NCBI GenBank assembly: GCA_012523465.1
Contig: JAAYIK010000003.1
Location: 1-64,000 of the forward strand
DNA length: 64,000 nucleotides
Origin: Lysobacteraceae bacterium
GTDB taxonomy: Bacteria > Pseudomonadota > Gammaproteobacteria > Nitrococcales > AK92
Direction: 5' to 3'
Shown in pieces: positions 27,830-40,262 of the stretch (position 1 is the stretch's first letter; the number at the start of each line of letters is the position of its first letter). A model generated the notes under the pieces. It worked only from the letters and a program-made list of their open reading frames with translations. It made no database searches and was not told where the DNA came from. The translations under genes and the position numbers were made by a program.

Positions 27830-28977
27830 CGGCTGGTGAGGCGCAGCTCGATGCGCCGATTGCGCCGGAACGCTTCCTCGCTGCGGCCGGGGGCGACCGG
27901 CTGGAACTCGGCAAAGCCTGCCGCGGCCAGGCGCTGCGGCGGGATGCCCTGCTGGATGAGGAAGTGGACGATGGAGTTGGCCCGCGCCGTCGACAGCTCC
28001 CAGTTGGAGGGAAACTCCGGCGTGCGTATGGGACGGATGTCGGTGTGCCCTTCCACCTGCAGCACCCAGTCGATGTCAGGCGGAATCTGGGCGGCCAGCT
28101 CTTTCAACGTCGCCGCCACCTGCTGTAGCTGTCGGCGGCCAGCCGGTCCGATCTCGGCGGAAGCGGTCTCGAAGAACAGCTCCGACTGGAACACGAAGCG
28201 GTCGCCGACGATGCGGATGTCCTCCCGCTCGCCCAACACTTCCCGCAGCCGGCCGAAGAACTCGGAGCGATAACGCTGCAGCTCCTGCACCTTGGCGGCC
28301 AGGGCCACGTTGAGTTGCCGCCCCAGCTCCTCGATTTCCAGCCGTTGCCGCGCCACCGTGCCCTCGGCCAGCTCGAGGGCCTGCGCCAATTGCGCTAGCT
28401 GCTCGCGCAGCGCCGCCAGCTGGCGATTGAGTAGCGCCACCTGCTCGGCGGCCGCGCCGGCCCGCTCCTCGGCTTGCGCCAGCGCCGCCCCCTGCGCCGC
28501 CAGCCGGGCCTGCAGCCCCTGCTCCCGTTCCGCAGCCGCTGTCAGCTGCGCCTGCCGTCGCTCCAGCTCCTCGGCCGCCATCTCCAGCTGCCGCTGGCGC
28601 CGCTCCAGCTCTTCTTCCGCAGCCGCAAGCTCGGCGGCCAGAGCGCTTGCGCGGGCCGCCTGTTCCGCCAGCTGCTGCCGGGCTTGGTCGCGCTCCCCTA
28701 GCGTCGCCACCAGCTCCGCACTGAGCCGTTCCACCTCGCTGGCCAGCTCCGCGCTGCGCGCTCGCTCCAGGCTGAGCACCTCCGCCAGCGCCTCGATCTC
28801 CGCCTGCAGCCGTTGCAAGGCGCTGGTGCGACCGCTGAGCGTGACGCTCAGGTAGTGCTGCGAGACCATGAAGATGGTCAGCACGAAGATGAACATCAGC
28901 AGCAGGGTGGACAGGATGTCGACAAACCCTGGCCAGATGTTGATGCCGCTGCGGCCGCGACGACGCCCTTCGAACAT
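27826..28977 (-). CDS. MotB/ZorB-like peptidoglycan-binding protein with long coiled coil
   Basis: 383 residues. A single N-terminal transmembrane helix (about 13-40) carries a buried acidic residue, Asp20 in WPGFVDILSTLLL, as in the proton-conducting helix of MotB and ZorB. A very long Ala/Glu/Gln/Arg-rich coiled coil spans about 50-245. The C-terminal OmpA domain (about 250-383) has VEGHTD, NWELSTARA and RRNRRIEL, the peptidoglycan-binding signature. It pairs with the MotA/TolQ-like gene 3 nt upstream, so the two probably form a stator-like complex reaching from inner membrane to cell wall. Flagellar MotB is unlikely: the coiled coil is far longer and no flagellar genes are near. Confidence 0.88.
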   Translation of the reverse strand: MFEGRRRGRSGINIWPGFVDILSTLLLMFIFVLTIFMVSQHYLSVTLSGRTSALQRLQAEIEALAEVLSLERARSAELASEVERLSAELVATLGERDQARQQLAEQAARASALAAELAAAEEELERRQRQLEMAAEELERRQAQLTAAAEREQGLQARLAAQGAALAQAEERAGAAAEQVALLNRQLAALREQLAQLAQALELAEGTVARQRLEIEELGRQLNVALAAKVQELQRYRSEFFGRLREVLGEREDIRIVGDRFVFQSELFFETASAEIGPAGRRQLQQVAATLKELAAQIPPDIDWVLQVEGHTDIRPIRTPEFPSNWELSTARANSIVHFLIQQGIPPQRLAAAGFAEFQPVAPGRSEEAFRRNRRIELRLTSR

Positions 28978-28980
28978 GGC

Positions 28981-30087
28981 TCAACCCACCTGCCGCCCAA
29001 TCGCCTTCGCCAGCAGACGCAGCTCGGCCCGCAGCTCTTCCAGGGCCTTGCCCCCGTGCAAATTGATGTCGCCCAAGAGCGTGGTAACGCCAACTTCGAT
29101 GTTGCCGAGATGGCGAATCAGCACCTCGTTCTGCTCCCGCAGCACATCGACATCCCGGCACAACCGCTGCAGCAGCTCCGGCAGCTCCGCCACCTGCCGC
29201 TGCCCGCCCTGCATCTGCTCCGCCAGCGCCGCCAGCTGGGCCGTCAGCGCCATGACCCGGTTGTTGAGGGCACGCCGGTCGTCCTCCCCTTGCGCCAGGC
29301 TGCGTTGCAGCTTGTCCAGGCCGTCCGCCGCTTGCTCCAGCAGCGCCTGAATGTAGCTGGGCAGGGCCGGCTCGCCTTCCATGCCCAGCGGCCCGCCGAC
29401 CTGCGTCACGCTCGCCAGCCACTCCTCCAGGTCGTTGAAGAAGCGGTTTTGCGCGTGTCCCGCCTGCAGATCGCAGAAGCCCAGCACTAGCGCTCCGGCC
29501 AAACCGAACAGGGAAGAACTGAAGGCCGTGCCCATCCCCCGCAGCGGCTCCTCCAGGCCGCTTTTGAGGGCGCCGAACATCGCCCCAGCGTCGTCGCTGT
29601 CGACCTCCAGGCTGCCGAGCACGGCGCTGACAGAGGTCAGGGTATCCAGCAGTCCCCAGAAGGTTCCGAGCAGCCCGAGGAAGATCAGCAGGCCGATCAG
29701 ATAGCGGGCGACGTCGCGCGATTCGTCGAGGCGGGCGCGGATGCCGTCCAGCAGCACCCGCATGGTCGACGGCGATAGCACCAGCCGCTGTCGCTGGCGG
29801 GCGATCAGCATCTGCGCCATGGAGGCCATCAGGCCGCGCCGCGGCGGCTCCAGCTCGCGGCTATCGCCGCGCCGGTATTCGTCCAGCCAGCGGATTTCCG
29901 GCCACAACCGCAGGATTTGGCGTACGTGGACCAGGATGCCGATGACGAGCACGCTCAAGATCAGGGTGTTGAAAAACGGATTGGCCAGGTAGGCGCGCTG
30001 CAGCGGTGCCGCCAGCAGCGTCGCCACCACGGCCACCAGCAGCAGAAACAGGCTCATCCAGATGAGCTCGCGGACAGGGAAGCGCAC
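28981..30087 (-). CDS. MotA/TolQ/ExbB-type proton channel family protein
   Basis: 368 residues from the GTG at 30087, preceded by GAAGGAGA; the upstream open frame lacks features. Four transmembrane helices are predicted by eye at about 8-27, 39-56, 129-150 and 186-206. The third contains the family segment IFLGLLGTFWGLL and the fourth GMGTAFSSSLFGLAGAL. A Gln/Leu/Glu-rich C-terminal coiled coil follows from about 245. It probably conducts protons with the MotB-like partner downstream (3-nt gap) and transmits force along the coiled coils. This two-gene arrangement recurs in proteobacteria without a settled function and resembles ZorA-ZorB. Confidence 0.88.
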   Translation of the reverse strand: MRFPVRELIWMSLFLLLVAVVATLLAAPLQRAYLANPFFNTLILSVLVIGILVHVRQILRLWPEIRWLDEYRRGDSRELEPPRRGLMASMAQMLIARQRQRLVLSPSTMRVLLDGIRARLDESRDVARYLIGLLIFLGLLGTFWGLLDTLTSVSAVLGSLEVDSDDAGAMFGALKSGLEEPLRGMGTAFSSSLFGLAGALVLGFCDLQAGHAQNRFFNDLEEWLASVTQVGGPLGMEGEPALPSYIQALLEQAADGLDKLQRSLAQGEDDRRALNNRVMALTAQLAALAEQMQGGQRQVAELPELLQRLCRDVDVLREQNEVLIRHLGNIEVGVTTLLGDINLHGGKALEELRAELRLLAKAIGRQVG

Positions 30088-30240
30088 GACGCCGTCTCCT
30101 TCTTTTGTCTCAGTCCACGCTTGTTGGCAAAGCTTAGCACCAAGCCCGTCGAACCGAATCGCCCTGGCGCCGGCACGGATACGCATTTCAGCTAGTTCAG
30201 AAAATCTTGATTTTCCTTTTTGCCAGACCGACTTGATTCC

Positions 30241-30256
30241 TGTGCGCTGTTTCACA
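30241..30256. promoter_or_regulatory. CRP/Vfr-like palindrome in the divergent envelope-module promoter region
   Basis: TGTGC-GCTGTT-TCACA matches the CRP consensus TGTGA-N6-TCACA at 9 of 10 bases, centred 85 bp before the lipoprotein start. The same bases also form a GCGCTGT/ACAGCGC hairpin, so a structural role is equally possible. Confidence 0.35.
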
Positions 30257-30333
30257 GCGCGTAGCTGCGATGCAGCTGCCGCGCTCCGCGAACAACGCTG
30301 TATCAGCTTCATGGACGCAGAGGAGGACGACCC

Positions 30334-30714
30334 ATGCGCAGCAGCACACGCGGCTGGCTGGCGGCGACAGCCGCAGCCGCTGCCCTGGCAGGCTGTGCGT
30401 CGCAAGACGTACCCCCGCCACGGGCAGAGTTCGCCCGTGCCGATCTGGCGATCGAGCAGGCGGTATCAACCGGCGCCACCCAGCACGCGCCGCTCGCCCT
30501 GCGGGAGGCGCGGCAGAAAATGGAGCAGGCACGCCAGGCCCTGTACGAGGAGAATTTCCTGGAAGCGCGCCGCCTGGCTGCCGAGGCGCAGGCCAGCGCC
30601 CAGCTGGCGTTGGCCGAATCCGAGACCGCCCGCGCCGAGCAGCTGGCCGAGGAGAACCAGCGCAGCCTGCAAGTCCTGCGCGATGAGCTCGAACGCCAGG
30701 AGGTGCGGCAATGA
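30334..30714 (+). CDS. DUF4398-type lipoprotein
   Basis: 126 residues. The signal peptide ends in a lipobox ALAGC (Cys21), so it should be lipidated and, lacking Asp at +2, sorted to the outer membrane. The rest is helical with an APLALREARQKMEQARQAL segment characteristic of DUF4398, followed by a Glu/Ala-rich coiled coil. AGGAGG precedes the ATG. It overlaps the next gene by 4 nt (ATGA); both probably act together in the envelope. Confidence 0.83.
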   Translation: MRSSTRGWLAATAAAAALAGCASQDVPPPRAEFARADLAIEQAVSTGATQHAPLALREARQKMEQARQALYEENFLEARRLAAEAQASAQLALAESETARAEQLAEENQRSLQVLRDELERQEVRQ

Positions 30715-31598
30715 CACGGCTGAGACTCGCCTTCCCCGTCCTGATCATGCTGCTGCTCGGCGCCTGCGCCACCCAGCAGCCTACCGAAAGCAACATGCTG
30801 GCGCAGGCTCGCCAGGCCGTCGACGAGATTGAAAACAACCCCGATGTGGTGCGGCATGCCCCGGTCGCGCTGCGCGAAGCGCAGGAGAGTCTGCGCCAAG
30901 CCGAGCAGTCGGCCCAGCAGGGCGACGATCCCAGAGCAACCGACCACTACGCCTATCTCGCGCTCAAGCGCGCCCAGACGGCCCAGGCTCAGGCCCGCCG
31001 CGAGGTGCTGGCGCAGTCGGTCCGCGAAGCCGAGCAGGAGCGTGCCCGCATCCAGCTGGAGGCCAGGGAGCGTGCCGTCGCCCGGGCACAGCGCGAGGCC
31101 GAGGAAAGCCGCCAGGCGCTGGAGGAAGCGCAGCGCCAGTTGGCCGACCTGCAACCGCAGCAAACCGAACGCGGCATCGTGCTGACCCTGGGTGAAGTGC
31201 TCTTCCCCTTCGACAGCGCCGAGCTACAGCCGGGCGCCCACCGCGCCCTGGACCGGCTGGCAAGCTATCTCCAGGCCCATCCCGATCACAACATCCTGGT
31301 CGAAGGCCACACCGACGCCACCGGCGACGCCGACTACAACCAGCGGCTGTCGGAGCGACGGGCCGAGACGGTCTATCGGGCCCTGGTGCAGCGCGGGGTC
31401 GATCCCTCCCGCCTGCGCATCGCGGGCCTCGGCAAGGACTTCCCGGTCGCCGACAACAGCACTCCCTCCGGCCGCAGCCAGAACCGGCGCGTGGAAGTGG
31501 TGGTCGCGGAAGGAAACACGCCGCCCACCCGGCGCGAGATGCAGCAAGCCACACGTCCTGCACCGGCTGGCGACGTCACGCGCCAGCCGCGCGGCTAA
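30711..31598 (+). CDS. OmpA-family lipoprotein with DUF4398-like N-terminal domain
   Basis: 295 residues: lipobox LLGAC (Cys19), a DUF4398-like helical region (APVALREAQESLRQAEQ, paralogous to the preceding protein), a coiled coil (about 90-155), then an OmpA peptidoglycan-binding domain (about 160-270) with LFPFDSAEL, VEGHTDATG and SQNRRVEVVV. It would tether the outer membrane to peptidoglycan. A Pro/Thr-rich tail ends the protein. Divergent from the proton-channel pair, which also ends in an OmpA domain, suggesting one envelope system. Confidence 0.9.
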   Translation: MTRLRLAFPVLIMLLLGACATQQPTESNMLAQARQAVDEIENNPDVVRHAPVALREAQESLRQAEQSAQQGDDPRATDHYAYLALKRAQTAQAQARREVLAQSVREAEQERARIQLEARERAVARAQREAEESRQALEEAQRQLADLQPQQTERGIVLTLGEVLFPFDSAELQPGAHRALDRLASYLQAHPDHNILVEGHTDATGDADYNQRLSERRAETVYRALVQRGVDPSRLRIAGLGKDFPVADNSTPSGRSQNRRVEVVVAEGNTPPTRREMQQATRPAPAGDVTRQPRG

Positions 31599-31613
31599 GC
31601 ATGACCTGCTCGC

Positions 31614-31637
31614 CCCCTCTCCCCGGCGGGAGAGGGG
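31614..31637. terminator. Bidirectional hairpin between OmpA lipoprotein and dksA-like gene
   Basis: CCCCTCTCCC (31614-31623) pairs perfectly with 31628-31637 around a CGGC tetraloop. It lies between convergent stops and resembles the dispersed intergenic C/T-rich palindromes seen in GC-rich proteobacteria. No T-run. Confidence 0.45.
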
Positions 31638-31658
31638 CGGCCGCGGATCGGCGCCGCG

Positions 31659-32057
31659 CTAGTGTGCCGACGGGACGCTTCGGGTGAAGTCGCGCTCGTA
31701 GCGGCTCTGGCAATCGATGCAGCGGATGGCGGTTGGTATCGCTCGCAGCCGCTCGATGCGGATCTCGCGGCCGCAGTCGGCGCAGATGCCGTAGCTGCCA
31801 TTGCGCTGGCGCGCCAGCGCCGACTCCACGGCATGCAGCTCCTGCACCTGCTGGTCGAGCTGGCGGATGTTGAGATCGGTGATCAAGTCCGCCACCGACT
31901 CATCGCCTGGATCGTGCACCCGGCCGGCCAGCTCCTGCCAGTGGATGTCGTCGCTTTCCATCAGTGTCTGATGGATTTCCTGGCGCAGCTGCCAATGGCG
32001 CTGGCGCAACAGCGCTTCGAACTCTCGAAGCTCTTCCGCGGATAACCGCTCCGCCAT
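31659..32057 (-). CDS. DksA/TraR family zinc-finger protein
   Basis: 132 residues from MAERLSAEELREFE. An N-terminal coiled coil (about 5-85) is followed by a four-Cys zinc finger: Cys92, Cys95, Cys113 and Cys116 (CADC and CIDC). The coiled-coil tip lacks the clear DxxA motif of true DksA, so this is better read as a DksA-like paralogue (YbiI/TraR-related class) that may bind RNA polymerase. The true DksA would be elsewhere. Confidence 0.85.
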   Translation of the reverse strand: MAERLSAEELREFEALLRQRHWQLRQEIHQTLMESDDIHWQELAGRVHDPGDESVADLITDLNIRQLDQQVQELHAVESALARQRNGSYGICADCGREIRIERLRAIPTAIRCIDCQSRYERDFTRSVPSAH

Positions 32058-32191
32058 CGATTGGTCTCCTGGCCTGTGACAGCAGACGCCCTGCCGGGGA
32101 ACCGGCAAAGGTACAATGGGCTCGAATGGAGAGATTGCGGCGCCGCGGCCGGAATCAAAGCAAGGCGCCGCTCAGCAATACAGGTCCAGGC

Positions 32192-32377
32192 ATGTCGAAT
32201 CCATCACCCCCGCGCGATCCCCGCCCCCTCCCCCCCGATCCGTCGGCCTGCTGCGGGAGCGGTTGCGACCCCTGCATACTCGACGTCTATTACGAGGAGC
32301 TAGCCGCCTGGGAGGAACGGCAACGCCAGCGCCAGCAGCAGAACGCGCAAGGCGCGCAGGCGGACACCGAACGCTGA
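32192..32377 (+). CDS. Small oxidoreductase-like domain protein
   Basis: 61 residues starting [15 protein letters not shown], Pro-rich, then [19 protein letters not shown], the short Cys motif of the oxidoreductase-like (N-terminal) domain also found in small mitochondrial proteins. Function is unknown; the Cys cluster suggests metal or redox chemistry. Too short for many gene finders but the motif is distinctive. The next gene (tex) starts 59 nt later. Confidence 0.75.
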   Translation: MSNPSPPRDPRPLPPDPSACCGSGCDPCILDVYYEELAAWEERQRQRQQQNAQGAQADTER

Positions 32378-32436
32378 ATGGCGGCGCGTTTTCTGGCAGG
32401 ATTGCCGGCTTCGCAGTCACACAGCAACGGACCGAC

Positions 32437-34710
32437 ATGAGCTCCGAGAAGATCCTGCAGACCATCGCCACCGAACTGAACGTCCGACCGCAGCAGGTGG
32501 CGGCCGCCATCGCCCTGCTGGACGAAGGCGCCACCGTGCCCTTCATCGCCCGCTACCGCAAAGAGGCGACCGGCGGCCTGGACGACACGCAGCTGCGCGC
32601 GCTGGAAGAGCGGCTCGCCTACCTGCGCGAGCTGGAGGAACGGCGCGAAGCCATCCTCAAGCTGATCGCCGAACAGGGCAAGCTCACCCCGGAGCTGGAA
32701 CGCGAGATCCGCGCCGCCAACACCAAGCAGCGCCTGGAGGACCTTTACCTGCCCTATCGGCAAAAGCGCCGCACCAAGGGCCAGATCGCCATCGAGGCCG
32801 GGCTGGAGCCGCTGGCGCGCGCGCTGCTGGCCGACCCCGGCCAGGATCCCCAGGCACTGGCAGCGCAGTACGTCGCCCCTGACAAGAACGTCCTCGACGC
32901 CGCGGCGGCCCTGGAAGGCGCCCGCGCCATTCTGGCGGAAGAGTTCAGCGAGGATCCCAACCTGGTCGGCCAGCTGCGCGACTATCTCTGGCAACACGGC
33001 CTGCTGTACTCGGAGGTAGTCAGCGGTCAGGAGGAGGCCGGCGCCAAGTTCTCCGACTACTTCGCCCATGCGGAGCCGATCCGCGGCATTCCCTCGCACC
33101 GAGCGCTGGCGCTGTTCCGCGGCCGCAAGGAAAAAGTCCTGCGCCTGCGGCTGGACCTGCCCGCTGAGCTCACCCAGGAGAACCACCCCTGCATCGGCAT
33201 GGTGGCGGCTCGCTTCGGCATCCAGAACCTGGGCCGTCCCGCCGACGGCTGGCTGTGGGACGTCTGCCGCTACACCTGGCAAGTCAAGCTGCTGACCCGG
33301 CTGGAGACCGATCTGTTCATGCAGCTGCGGGAGGCGGCGGAAACCGAAGCGATCAAGGTCTTCGCCCGCAACCTGAAGGATTTGCTGCTGGCCGCGCCGG
33401 CCGGCCAGAAGGTGGTGATGGGCATCGACCCCGGCATTCGCACCGGCTGCAAGGTCGCGGTCGTCGACGCCACCGGCAAGCTGCTGCACACCGACACCAT
33501 CTACCCGCACGAACCCAAGCGCGACTGGGACGGTTCCATCGCGACCCTGGCCGCAGCCTGCCAGCGGTTCGGCGTCGAGCTAATCGCCATCGGCAACGGC
33601 ACCGCCTCGCGCGAGACCGAGCGCCTGGTGGCCGACCTGCTCGCCCGCCATCCGGAGCTCAAGGCGCAGAAGGTGATCGTTTCCGAGGCCGGCGCCTCGG
33701 TGTACTCCGCCTCGCCGCTGGCCGCCAAGGAATTCCCCGAGCTGGACGTCTCGCTGCGCAGCGCGGTCTCCATCGCCCGCCGGCTGCAGGACCCGCTGGC
33801 CGAGCTAGTCAAGATCGAGCCCAAGTCCATCGGCGTCGGCCAGTACCAGCACGACGTGTCCCAAACGCAGCTCGCCCGCACCCTGGACGCGGTGGTCGAG
33901 GACTGCGTGAATGCCGTCGGGGTCGATCTCAACACCGCCTCGGCAGCGCTGCTGGCGCGGGTGTCGGGACTATCGCCCAGCCTGGCGGAGAAAATCGTCG
34001 AGTACCGCGACCAGCACGGCCCCTTCCCCAGCCGCGCCGCGCTGCGCAACGTGCCCCGCTTCGGCGAGAAGACCATCGAGCAGGCGGCCGGCTTTCTGCG
34101 CATCCGCAACGGCGAGGAGCCGCTGGACGCTTCCGCCGTGCACCCGGAAGCCTATCCGCTGGTGCAGCGGATCCTGGCCAAGCTGCAGCGGCCGGTGGAG
34201 GAAGTGATCGGCAACACCACCTTACTCAAGCAGGTGCGGCCGGAGGACTTCACCGACGAACGCTTCGGCCTGCCGACGGTCACCGACATCCTCAGGGAGC
34301 TGGAGAAGCCCGGCCGCGACCCCCGCCCTGCCTTCAAGACCGCGACCTTCCGCGACGACGTGCACACGCTGGAGGATCTGCGCGAAGGCATGCAGCTGGA
34401 GGGAGTGGTCACCAACGTCACCAACTTCGGCGCCTTCGTCGACATCGGCGTCCACCAGGACGGCCTAGTGCACATCTCGGAGCTGGCTGACCGCTTCGTT
34501 AAGGATCCGCGCGAGGTAGTCAAACCCGGCGACATCGTCAAGGTGCGGGTGTTGGAAGTGGACCTGAAGCGCCGCCGTATCGCGCTCAGCATGCGCAGCC
34601 CCGACGCACCGGGCGGCAAAAGCCGCAGCGGCGAACGCCCGATCCGGCGGCAACCGGCGCAGCCGCAGACCGCCATGGCCGCCGCCTTCGCCAAGCTCAA
34701 GCAGCGCTGA
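32437..34710 (+). CDS. tex: RNA-binding transcriptional accessory protein Tex
   Basis: 757 residues from the ATG at 32437, the family N-terminus ([15 protein letters not shown]). Domain order: Tex N-terminal helical region with [15 protein letters not shown], a YqgF/RuvC-like fold (about 320-450, [16 protein letters not shown]), helix-hairpin-helix motifs ([15 protein letters not shown]), and a C-terminal S1 RNA-binding domain (about 650-720, [16 protein letters not shown]). Tex binds nucleic acids and affects transcription and stress survival in several pathogens. Confidence 0.96.
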   Translation: MSSEKILQTIATELNVRPQQVAAAIALLDEGATVPFIARYRKEATGGLDDTQLRALEERLAYLRELEERREAILKLIAEQGKLTPELEREIRAANTKQRLEDLYLPYRQKRRTKGQIAIEAGLEPLARALLADPGQDPQALAAQYVAPDKNVLDAAAALEGARAILAEEFSEDPNLVGQLRDYLWQHGLLYSEVVSGQEEAGAKFSDYFAHAEPIRGIPSHRALALFRGRKEKVLRLRLDLPAELTQENHPCIGMVAARFGIQNLGRPADGWLWDVCRYTWQVKLLTRLETDLFMQLREAAETEAIKVFARNLKDLLLAAPAGQKVVMGIDPGIRTGCKVAVVDATGKLLHTDTIYPHEPKRDWDGSIATLAAACQRFGVELIAIGNGTASRETERLVADLLARHPELKAQKVIVSEAGASVYSASPLAAKEFPELDVSLRSAVSIARRLQDPLAELVKIEPKSIGVGQYQHDVSQTQLARTLDAVVEDCVNAVGVDLNTASAALLARVSGLSPSLAEKIVEYRDQHGPFPSRAALRNVPRFGEKTIEQAAGFLRIRNGEEPLDASAVHPEAYPLVQRILAKLQRPVEEVIGNTTLLKQVRPEDFTDERFGLPTVTDILRELEKPGRDPRPAFKTATFRDDVHTLEDLREGMQLEGVVTNVTNFGAFVDIGVHQDGLVHISELADRFVKDPREVVKPGDIVKVRVLEVDLKRRRIALSMRSPDAPGGKSRSGERPIRRQPAQPQTAMAAAFAKLKQR

Positions 34711-34789
34711 CCTGCTCGCGGCTTGCCATGCCGCGGCCCACGCCCCAGGTTGAAAGAAGCCGCCAGGCATGGATCGAGGAGGCAAGCCG

Positions 34790-35035
34790 ATGAAGAATAA
34801 CGCCATGCTTCCGCTGCCGGAGGCGAGCCGCCTTCCGCAGCCCCGCGAGCGGATCAGCCTTTTCGAGTGCGCTGCCGGTCACCGGCCCTTCGACCGGCGC
34901 CAGCGCCGCTTGCCCGTGCCGTTCGACATGCGGGCCAACAGCGGTGAGCGCCGCCGCCGGCAGCGCCGCGCCGTCTATGACCCGGGCCGGCGGCGCTGGC
35001 CCGAGCCGCCCCTTGGTATCGACGTCTGGGCCTGA
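34790..35035 (+). CDS. Small Arg/Pro-rich hypothetical protein
   Basis: 81 residues from MKNNAMLPLPEASRL, chosen because GAGGAGG lies 7 nt before this ATG. It is very rich in Arg and Pro, with a basic cluster (ERRRRQRR) and no signal peptide, membrane segment or recognised domain. The strong ribosome site argues for a real gene; the lack of any family argues against. A perfect 14-bp hairpin follows. Confidence 0.45.
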   Translation: MKNNAMLPLPEASRLPQPRERISLFECAAGHRPFDRRQRRLPVPFDMRANSGERRRRQRRAVYDPGRRRWPEPPLGIDVWA

Positions 35036-35100
35036 GGCCCTGTCGGCCGGTCCGCAGTGGTGAGTCGCGCCCATCTTCGGTAGAGTTGCCGAGGCCGCGG

Positions 35101-35133
35101 CCGGTTGCGCTGCCTTTGGGGCAGCGCAACCGG
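35101..35133 (+). terminator. Perfect 14-bp hairpin upstream of the oxoprolinase gene
   Basis: Arms 35101-35114 and 35120-35133 with a TTTGG loop. No T-run. It may terminate the small upstream gene or act in the leader of the oxoprolinase gene 66 nt downstream. Confidence 0.45.
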
Positions 35134-35199
35134 TCCCACAGCCTTGCTCCTGGCCGTAACCGTTGCTGAACCGTCACCCGTTGCACAAGGACCACGCCC

Positions 35200-38814
<3,615 letters not shown>

Positions 38815-38876
38815 GCCGCCTTTCCAGGCTGATATACTTGCCGGTCGTCTGTCGCAACGGAGCATCCGCCCCCAGC

Positions 38877-40133
38877 ATGTCCGCCAACGCCGCCTCGACT
38901 TTCCGTACCGACGCCGCGGTCATCGGCCTGGTCGGCCTGGCGCATGGCGTCTCCCACTTCTTCCAGCTGCTGCTGCCGCCACTGTTCCCCTGGATCAGGG
39001 CCGAGCTGGAACTCAGCTACGTGGAACTGGGTTCGCTGATGACGGTGTTCTTCGTCATCTCCGGTGTCGGTCAAGCCCTAGCCGGATTCGTGGTCGACCG
39101 CGTCGGCGCCCGGCGCGTGCTGTTCTTCGGCCTGGCCGCCCTGGTCGCCTCCGGGGTGGTGGTGGCCGGCAGCTCCGGCCATGCCGGCCTGGCGCTCGGC
39201 GCGGCCCTAGCGGGACTGGGCAATTGCGTATTCCATCCCGTCGACTTCACCCTGCTCAACCGACGGGTGTCGCCGGGGCGGCTGGCGCATGCTTTCTCCG
39301 CGCATGGCATTAGCGGCAATCTGGGCTATGCGGCAGCCCCGGTCTTTCTCGTCGCCCTCGCCCAGCTCAGCGGCTCCTGGCGGACCGCGGCCTTGGCGGC
39401 GGCCGGCATCGGCCTGACGGTGCTGCTCCTGGTCTGGCTGTGTCGCGGCCTGCTGGACGACCGTCCTGCTGCGGCTGGCCAGGCCCGCCCTGCTGCCGAC
39501 GCCACTGCTGGCTCCAGTACTGGCTCCAGCCTGGATTTCCTGAAGCTACCCCAGGTCTGGGCCTGCTTCGCCTTCTTCTTCGTCGCCAGCGTTACCATCG
39601 GTGGCATCCAAAGCTTCGCTCCCGCCGCGCTGGTGCAGCTCTACGGGCTGCCGCTGACCCTGGCGGCGCTGGCCTACACTGTGTTCATGCTGGCAAGCGC
39701 CGGTGGCATGCTGGTCGGCGGCTTCGCCGCCGCCCGCACCAGCGATCATGACCGCCTGATCGCTGCCTGCTTCACCGTCTCCGGTACCCTGCTCATCCTA
39801 CTGGGGCTCGACGTCGTCCCCGCCGCCGCCGTTCTGCCCATCATGGCGCTGGCCGGCTTCGGCACCGGGGTGGCCAACCCATCGCGGGATCTGCTGGTGC
39901 GGGCAGCCGCTCCCGAAGGCGCCACCGGCCTGGTCTACGGCACGGTCTACTCCGGCCTGGATGCCGGTATGGCCACGGCGCCGCTCGTTTGCGGCGCCAT
40001 CATGGACCTGAGCCAGCCGGGCTGGCTGTTCGCTGCCGCCGGTGCCTGCCAGTTCCTCGCCATCGCCACCGCCATTGGCGTCGGCAGTGGCTCTCGCCGC
40101 CTGCGGCAGGCAGCTGCGCAGGCCAGCGTCTGA
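38877..40133 (+). CDS. MFS transporter
   Basis: 418 residues from MSANAASTFRTD with about 12 hydrophobic helices in two six-helix halves split by a Pro/Ala-rich loop (about 195-215). The cytoplasmic loop FVVDRVGARRV between helices 2 and 3 is the MFS signature. Substrate is not evident; the position after the oxoprolinase suggests 5-oxoproline, a hydantoin or a related acid. TATACT near 38832 could be a -10, so it may also have its own promoter. Confidence 0.88.
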   Translation: MSANAASTFRTDAAVIGLVGLAHGVSHFFQLLLPPLFPWIRAELELSYVELGSLMTVFFVISGVGQALAGFVVDRVGARRVLFFGLAALVASGVVVAGSSGHAGLALGAALAGLGNCVFHPVDFTLLNRRVSPGRLAHAFSAHGISGNLGYAAAPVFLVALAQLSGSWRTAALAAAGIGLTVLLLVWLCRGLLDDRPAAAGQARPAADATAGSSTGSSLDFLKLPQVWACFAFFFVASVTIGGIQSFAPAALVQLYGLPLTLAALAYTVFMLASAGGMLVGGFAAARTSDHDRLIAACFTVSGTLLILLGLDVVPAAAVLPIMALAGFGTGVANPSRDLLVRAAAPEGATGLVYGTVYSGLDAGMATAPLVCGAIMDLSQPGWLFAAAGACQFLAIATAIGVGSGSRRLRQAAAQASV

Positions 40134-40262
40134 GTCGCCCGGCGGTGCCGCTTTCGGCTATGCTGGCCATCCCGGGGGCTGCGGCATTCCGCTCGCAGGC
40201 CTGCTTGCCCTTGATCCCGCCCAGGGAAGCGCGTCGGGGAGTCGTGGGGCGGGGTTTCCAGC

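Noticed and set aside
27826-30087. Complete Zorya anti-phage system
   Set aside because: Only ZorA/ZorB-like genes are present; flanking genes are a hydrolase and lipoproteins, with no ZorC, ZorD helicase or ZorE nuclease.
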